The notes under the pieces were generated by a model that had not been told where the DNA came from, ran no database searches, and saw only the letters and a program-made list of their open reading frames with translations. Of a DNA stretch of 64,000 nt, positions 60,112-64,000 are shown piece after piece. A program made the translations under genes and the position numbers. Position 1 is the stretch's first letter, and each line of letters opens with the position of its first letter. Source of the DNA: Branchiostoma belcheri. Lineage: Eukaryota > Chordata > Leptocardii > Amphioxiformes > Branchiostomatidae. The stretch covers positions 506,884-570,883 of the forward strand of contig NW_017804420.1 in NCBI RefSeq assembly GCF_001625305.1. The letters run 5' to 3'.

Positions 60112-60840
60112 TACCAGATCCCAGGCTCTACCGTGACATATACAACTTACATGTATTTTAAGTTTTGCTCCCATGCAGCACCCTATTTTCATATTGCCTT
60201 CTTAGTCAATCTTTTCTTTAAACTGTCTAAGATCCAAGGAAGTAAATTTGTGCGGCCAGAATAAAGAAAAAGGATGCTGGTAAGAAAAGACACATCTTAT
60301 TGCTTATGCCTGATTGGTGTTGAGATTAAAACTGGGGTGAGTGACGGATATTTTATCTCCATGTTGAAGAGCTGAACGCTCAGCGAAAAATGCAATTAGG
60401 TTCTTCCTGCCTTGATCCAATTTCCCCATTGGGTAGACAGTGGTTGCTATGACTACCGTGACGTCAGTAAGTGTCAGATGGGATTGTGGACCAGTATAGA
60501 AGCTCCCTACAGTCCATGTTTACTGGCCGAAGAGACTAGTTCTGGGCGTTGGATTATAAAGGAGGAGGTTTCATTGGAGTACCAGCTATTATTATTATAT
60601 TGTGTAAACCAGTCATGTGGAATATGCCGTGCTCCAATTGTTTTTCCGGCACACTTCTTGCTGAATATGTGATCCTTCAACTTCTTTGAAGTTTTTGAAT
60701 ATGAGTGAGCATTGTATTTGTTCTTGAGAGTCTCTTTTTTTTAACATGATTACTACTTGAGCAATCAAATAATAGATGAGGTACAAAGACATGTTACGTT
60801 ACTACTACTGGGGTATAGTCAGTAGAGCCCAAGAAAGCAA
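60112..60840. other. No recognised feature
   Basis: An 86-codon frame at 60412-60672 has no family resemblance or splice support. Confidence 0.35.
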
Positions 60841-60841
60841 A

Positions 60842-60890
60842 GTTTGTGTATTGTGTGTTTGTGTGTGTATCTGCATGTGTGTGTGTATGT

Positions 60891-60984
<94 letters not shown>

Positions 60985-61045
60985 GTGTATCTGTGAGTAT
61001 GTATGTGAGTATGTGTTTCTGCATGTGTGTGTGTCTGTGTGTCTA
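60842..61045. repeat. (TG)n microsatellite
   Basis: About 100 bp of uninterrupted GT flanked by imperfect GT/GTAT. Cys/Val or Thr/His open frames on either strand are artefacts. Confidence 0.95.
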
Positions 61046-61173
61046 TGTAACTTGTTGCTACATATCTGTCGTGTTGCTATTTTGCCTGTGGGACTGGAAG
61101 GGTCCCAATTACTTATTATATATATATATAGAGGGGGTTCTGAAGTCTGTTTGTTTGATTGCTAAATTTGTTT

Positions 61174-61262
61174 GCCACCATGAAGGAAGAAAAGGGCACA
61201 TGGATCTGTCCTTGGTGCTGAATGTTGACATCCTTTGGCTTCTGTTATTTTTGAATGGCATT
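61174..61262 (+). repeat. Segment repeated at 58153-58235
   Basis: See the partner for shared blocks. The flanks differ. Confidence 0.5.
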
Positions 61263-62760
61263 TTCAATGTTATGGCGACCTTAGTCTAATAGTAAATGAA
61301 CTATTATTCTGCTGTCATTCTCCTTTTACCATAAAGTCCATTTTCTGTTGAGTAAAATGGAAAAGGTGTTTATTTGGAGAAGAAGAAGAAACTAAGCAAA
61401 ATGATATGTTTTCCTTCTTCCAACGTAAACATAATTCTAATTGCACTTCAGCCAAATGTGTGCAATTCTGCATTTTTTGTTTTGTGTTAAATTTGTACAT
61501 TTTGACCAAGACCTACAGGGCAATAAGATTCATCAATCACTTGTGGAAAGGATTAATGTGGTCAATTATTTCAGCACAATGACTGATATCTATGATTGCA
61601 GTTGACAGATCTTAATATAATAAAAAAAGTAACAAGCACTACAGCACAGGCCACGAAATACGCATCAATTTTCTTGGGGCATTCTGCGGGATACCGCAGT
61701 ATGTCCTGCGGTATATTGTGGAACGTCGTGCGGGAGATTGCGGGACGACCTGCCGGAGATTGCAGGACGTCCCGCAGAATTTCGCAGAACTTTTCTCAGA
61801 ACTGTCCACTGGTAATGGTAAACGCCACTGCGAAACTTCTTCTGTGTAAGAAATCTTTCGCGAGATTTCAGTCATAAATGAGCAGTCTTTGTATTCTGAG
61901 ATTTACATGACACTTATTCCACCTCATTTTCACGTATTTGTTGATAATTTGTGGACAATACCGGAGATTATCAGTGGGTCCACGCGGTCTCGGCCGTGGG
62001 CGATTGATGTTTACTATCTGATACTCTGAGTTTGTTCCGATTCGTGTGATTCCATTAAACATCTCACATAACTACGAACTAGTTGGATGGATGATGGATG
62101 CATGGATGCCTGTGTATGATTTAACAAACAAAAATCCGATGCTATTATAAAAACTGCCATATATTGCAAAATGTACATGTAGCAGCAGCATCAGGAGAAC
62201 AAGCTTATGTCTTGATCTGTTTTGTCACTACTTCTGTAACTGCTCAGCATTAAGATGACATTCTGCTTTATCTATCAGTAGACTCATTAGCAAATCAAGC
62301 ACATGTTTCTGTTCTCAGCGTTCCTGTGACCAATAAAAGCATTTCTTGTATCTACACAGAATAGAAATGACATCCCACTGTATACGGTGCTCCGTGACTA
62401 AAATTTGAGTTAAATATGACATTATTCTGTGTTGGAGCAACGTACAAGGTTCAAGATATGTATTTATTGAAAATTCCAATTCACTTTTTAGGTTTTTCTA
62501 CAAAGATATGGCATTACACATAAAGTGATTCAATTTAGCTCAGATGAAATATATACATGTGTGTAGTATTGCACTTTGTATTGCAATGACTAAAACAGGC
62601 ACAACACCTCACAGGAACATACAGTGTGTGGTAAAATATTCAAATATTTCAATGCAAATGTTAACAATTCTGTTGCAAATTGTCAATCACTGTTGTGAAC
62701 TTGATTTGTTAAGTAAGCTACACATGTATGGAATGGCTAGCTACATGTATATCTGTGAGT
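61263..62760. other. No recognised gene; short GC-rich imperfect repeats at 61680-61790
   Basis: CTGCGGGATACCGCAG, CGGGAGATTGCGGGACG and CCGGAGATTGCAGGACG form a short run of palindromes and near-tandem 21-mers. The rest is A/T-rich without features. Confidence 0.4.
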
Positions 62761-62858
62761 TCTTGTTTTGGGGTGGGCCAGTTTACGGCTATTTCTGGTT
62801 ACTCAGCCTGTGATCTGTAATATTGTTGATGGTAGTTATTCTTTGTTTTCAAAATTCA

Positions 62859-62991
62859 ACGAAATCCTGGCAAATTTCAAGCAGAGCAGTTCTTCTGTCA
62901 ACAGCCGCAGTCCTGAGGCACCAGAGATGGCCATTACGCGACAGTTTGTGACCCAAAAGGTCGAGGTTAATGCCATCCAGGAGACACTTTA
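62859..62991 (+). CDS. Unsupported exon-like frame, unknown
   Basis: An open stretch reads FKQSSSSVNSRSPEAPEM then ITRQFVTQKVEVNAIQETL and stops (TAG). Composition is protein-like, and possible acceptors (TTTCAAG, GTCAACAG) lie at its start. No family recognised, could be chance. Confidence 0.15.
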
Positions 62992-64000
62992 GATCTCACA
63001 TCTCGGGGGATCACGCTCAAATGGAGTCCTGTCTGATGGCAAATGCTCTCTGAATTATTCAAGCATGAAAGACATATCAATTTGACTGCTTGTTTCATGC
63101 ATCAAAATGAAACCAAAACGACCGGTAATTATTCACAGTCATGTAACATGTAATGGACAAATAGACTGTATAACTCGTCCCTACACTACACCATCCAACC
63201 GTACTACAATCAAATACAGGCTTAGTGTTTTCATGTCCTATTCATGTATCCGTAGGTATTGTAACTGTCCTGTGTTTCTTCTGTATATCCACAAAGTATA
63301 AAGTTGATGCAATTCAGGAGTATGTACTCCTGCTATATTGTTTGATTTGAATAACATTGAAATTGAATAATCAGTATTCTAGCCAGAGCCAGAACCAGAT
63401 CTTTTTGCCTTTGATGAAATTTTTCTGCTCATGACAGACAAAAATTTTGACAACCACGCATAATTTTTATTTTGTAGAGCTGTATGATACGTATGTTAGT
63501 ATTAAAGACCATTCTCTTCACGTTTTAACACCATGTGACAATGTCATTATCATTACATGTTGTTTCCTTGAAAACCTAATCAATGACACAAAGCCTGTGC
63601 AGTTTAACCCGCCTCCCCCATCAGAAAAATGGAATAGTCGTGACAGGAACTATTTTCCAGATACTCCATTGTCATATGCACCAAATGGCCTGAAGATATT
63701 ATCAAGGTCACCATTAGGATAAAAGCCAAGTTCTCTATTTCCATTAGATCGCAGAGATGGTATTTTAGTCTCCACTCAACTCCGTCTGAGTTATTCTAGT
63801 CGAAGATAAATGGAAAGTTGTTCAGACAGTTGCTTTCAGTGTACTTCACTCAAAGGTTTGGGGGACTGGCAAAATGTAAATAGGGCTATACATTTTCGGA
63901 TTACTGAATGACCTGAACACTAGTGGGAAGCCTTTCTGCATTTAAAAACAGAAATGTTTTTGTTCACATTTTGTTTTCATTTAGTTTGAAAACTATGTTG
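62992..64000. other. No recognised gene
   Basis: A 91-codon frame at 63447-63722 ends NYFPDTPLSYAPNGLKILSR. It is protein-like in its last 40 residues but has no splice or family support. Otherwise nothing. Confidence 0.3.

Noticed and set aside
60846..61289. Cys/Val-rich and Thr/His-rich open frames over 60846-61165
   Set aside because: They are translations of a (TG)n microsatellite. The same applies at 7163-7460, 8405-8760, 18271-18316 and 19682-19979.

Overview
The window is eukaryotic genomic DNA, most likely from a lancelet (amphioxus, Branchiostoma). That is an inference from four things: small GT-AG exons, very dense short palindromic transposons and microsatellites, a single-exon LRR-Ig receptor, and an animal gene for a choline-monooxygenase-type Rieske oxygenase. 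No bacterial or viral gene organisation is seen.

Layout. (1) 1-5.1 kb: the last three coding exons of a PTPN13-like tyrosine phosphatase on + (1418-3945), with a repeat-rich 3' UTR. (2) 5.4-6.1 kb: a candidate two-exon gene on - for a tiny secreted peptide, convergent with the phosphatase. (3) 8.8-14.3 kb: a complete six-exon sigma-class glutathione transferase on + (204 aa). (4) 15.2-20.9 kb: a complete eight-exon Rieske oxygenase on - (442 aa), convergent with the GST. (5) 21-28.8 kb: mostly repeats, with one candidate first coding exon (26416-26473). (6) 28.9-31.6 kb: a single-exon 889-aa LRR-Ig transmembrane receptor on -. (7) 33.4-41.7 kb: a large inverted duplication. Each arm carries a cluster of splice-bounded exons, and the arms converge on a near-perfect palindrome interrupted by an assembly gap at 36082-36101. 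(8) 44-64 kb: gene-poor, with three isolated candidate first coding exons (44054-44096 on -; 45673-45720 on +, below a consensus CRE; 51791-51923 on +, with a motif like the start of DUF4062/NACHT proteins). The rest is MITEs, a SINE nested in a MITE, LINE tails and microsatellites.

The most unusual structure is in the Rieske gene. A 39-bp minisatellite (16981-17641) has amplified the 3' end of coding exon 5 together with its splice donor. This gives 16 intact donors in the same phase, in an unbroken reading frame, immediately upstream of the exon that carries the catalytic iron ligands. Palindromic MITEs with 9-bp target duplications lie against splice sites in both complete enzyme genes. 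In the Rieske gene the duplicated 9 bp are exactly the first 9 nt of an intron.

Exon boundaries were read by eye from splice consensus, phase continuity and remembered protein families. No alignment or expression data were available.
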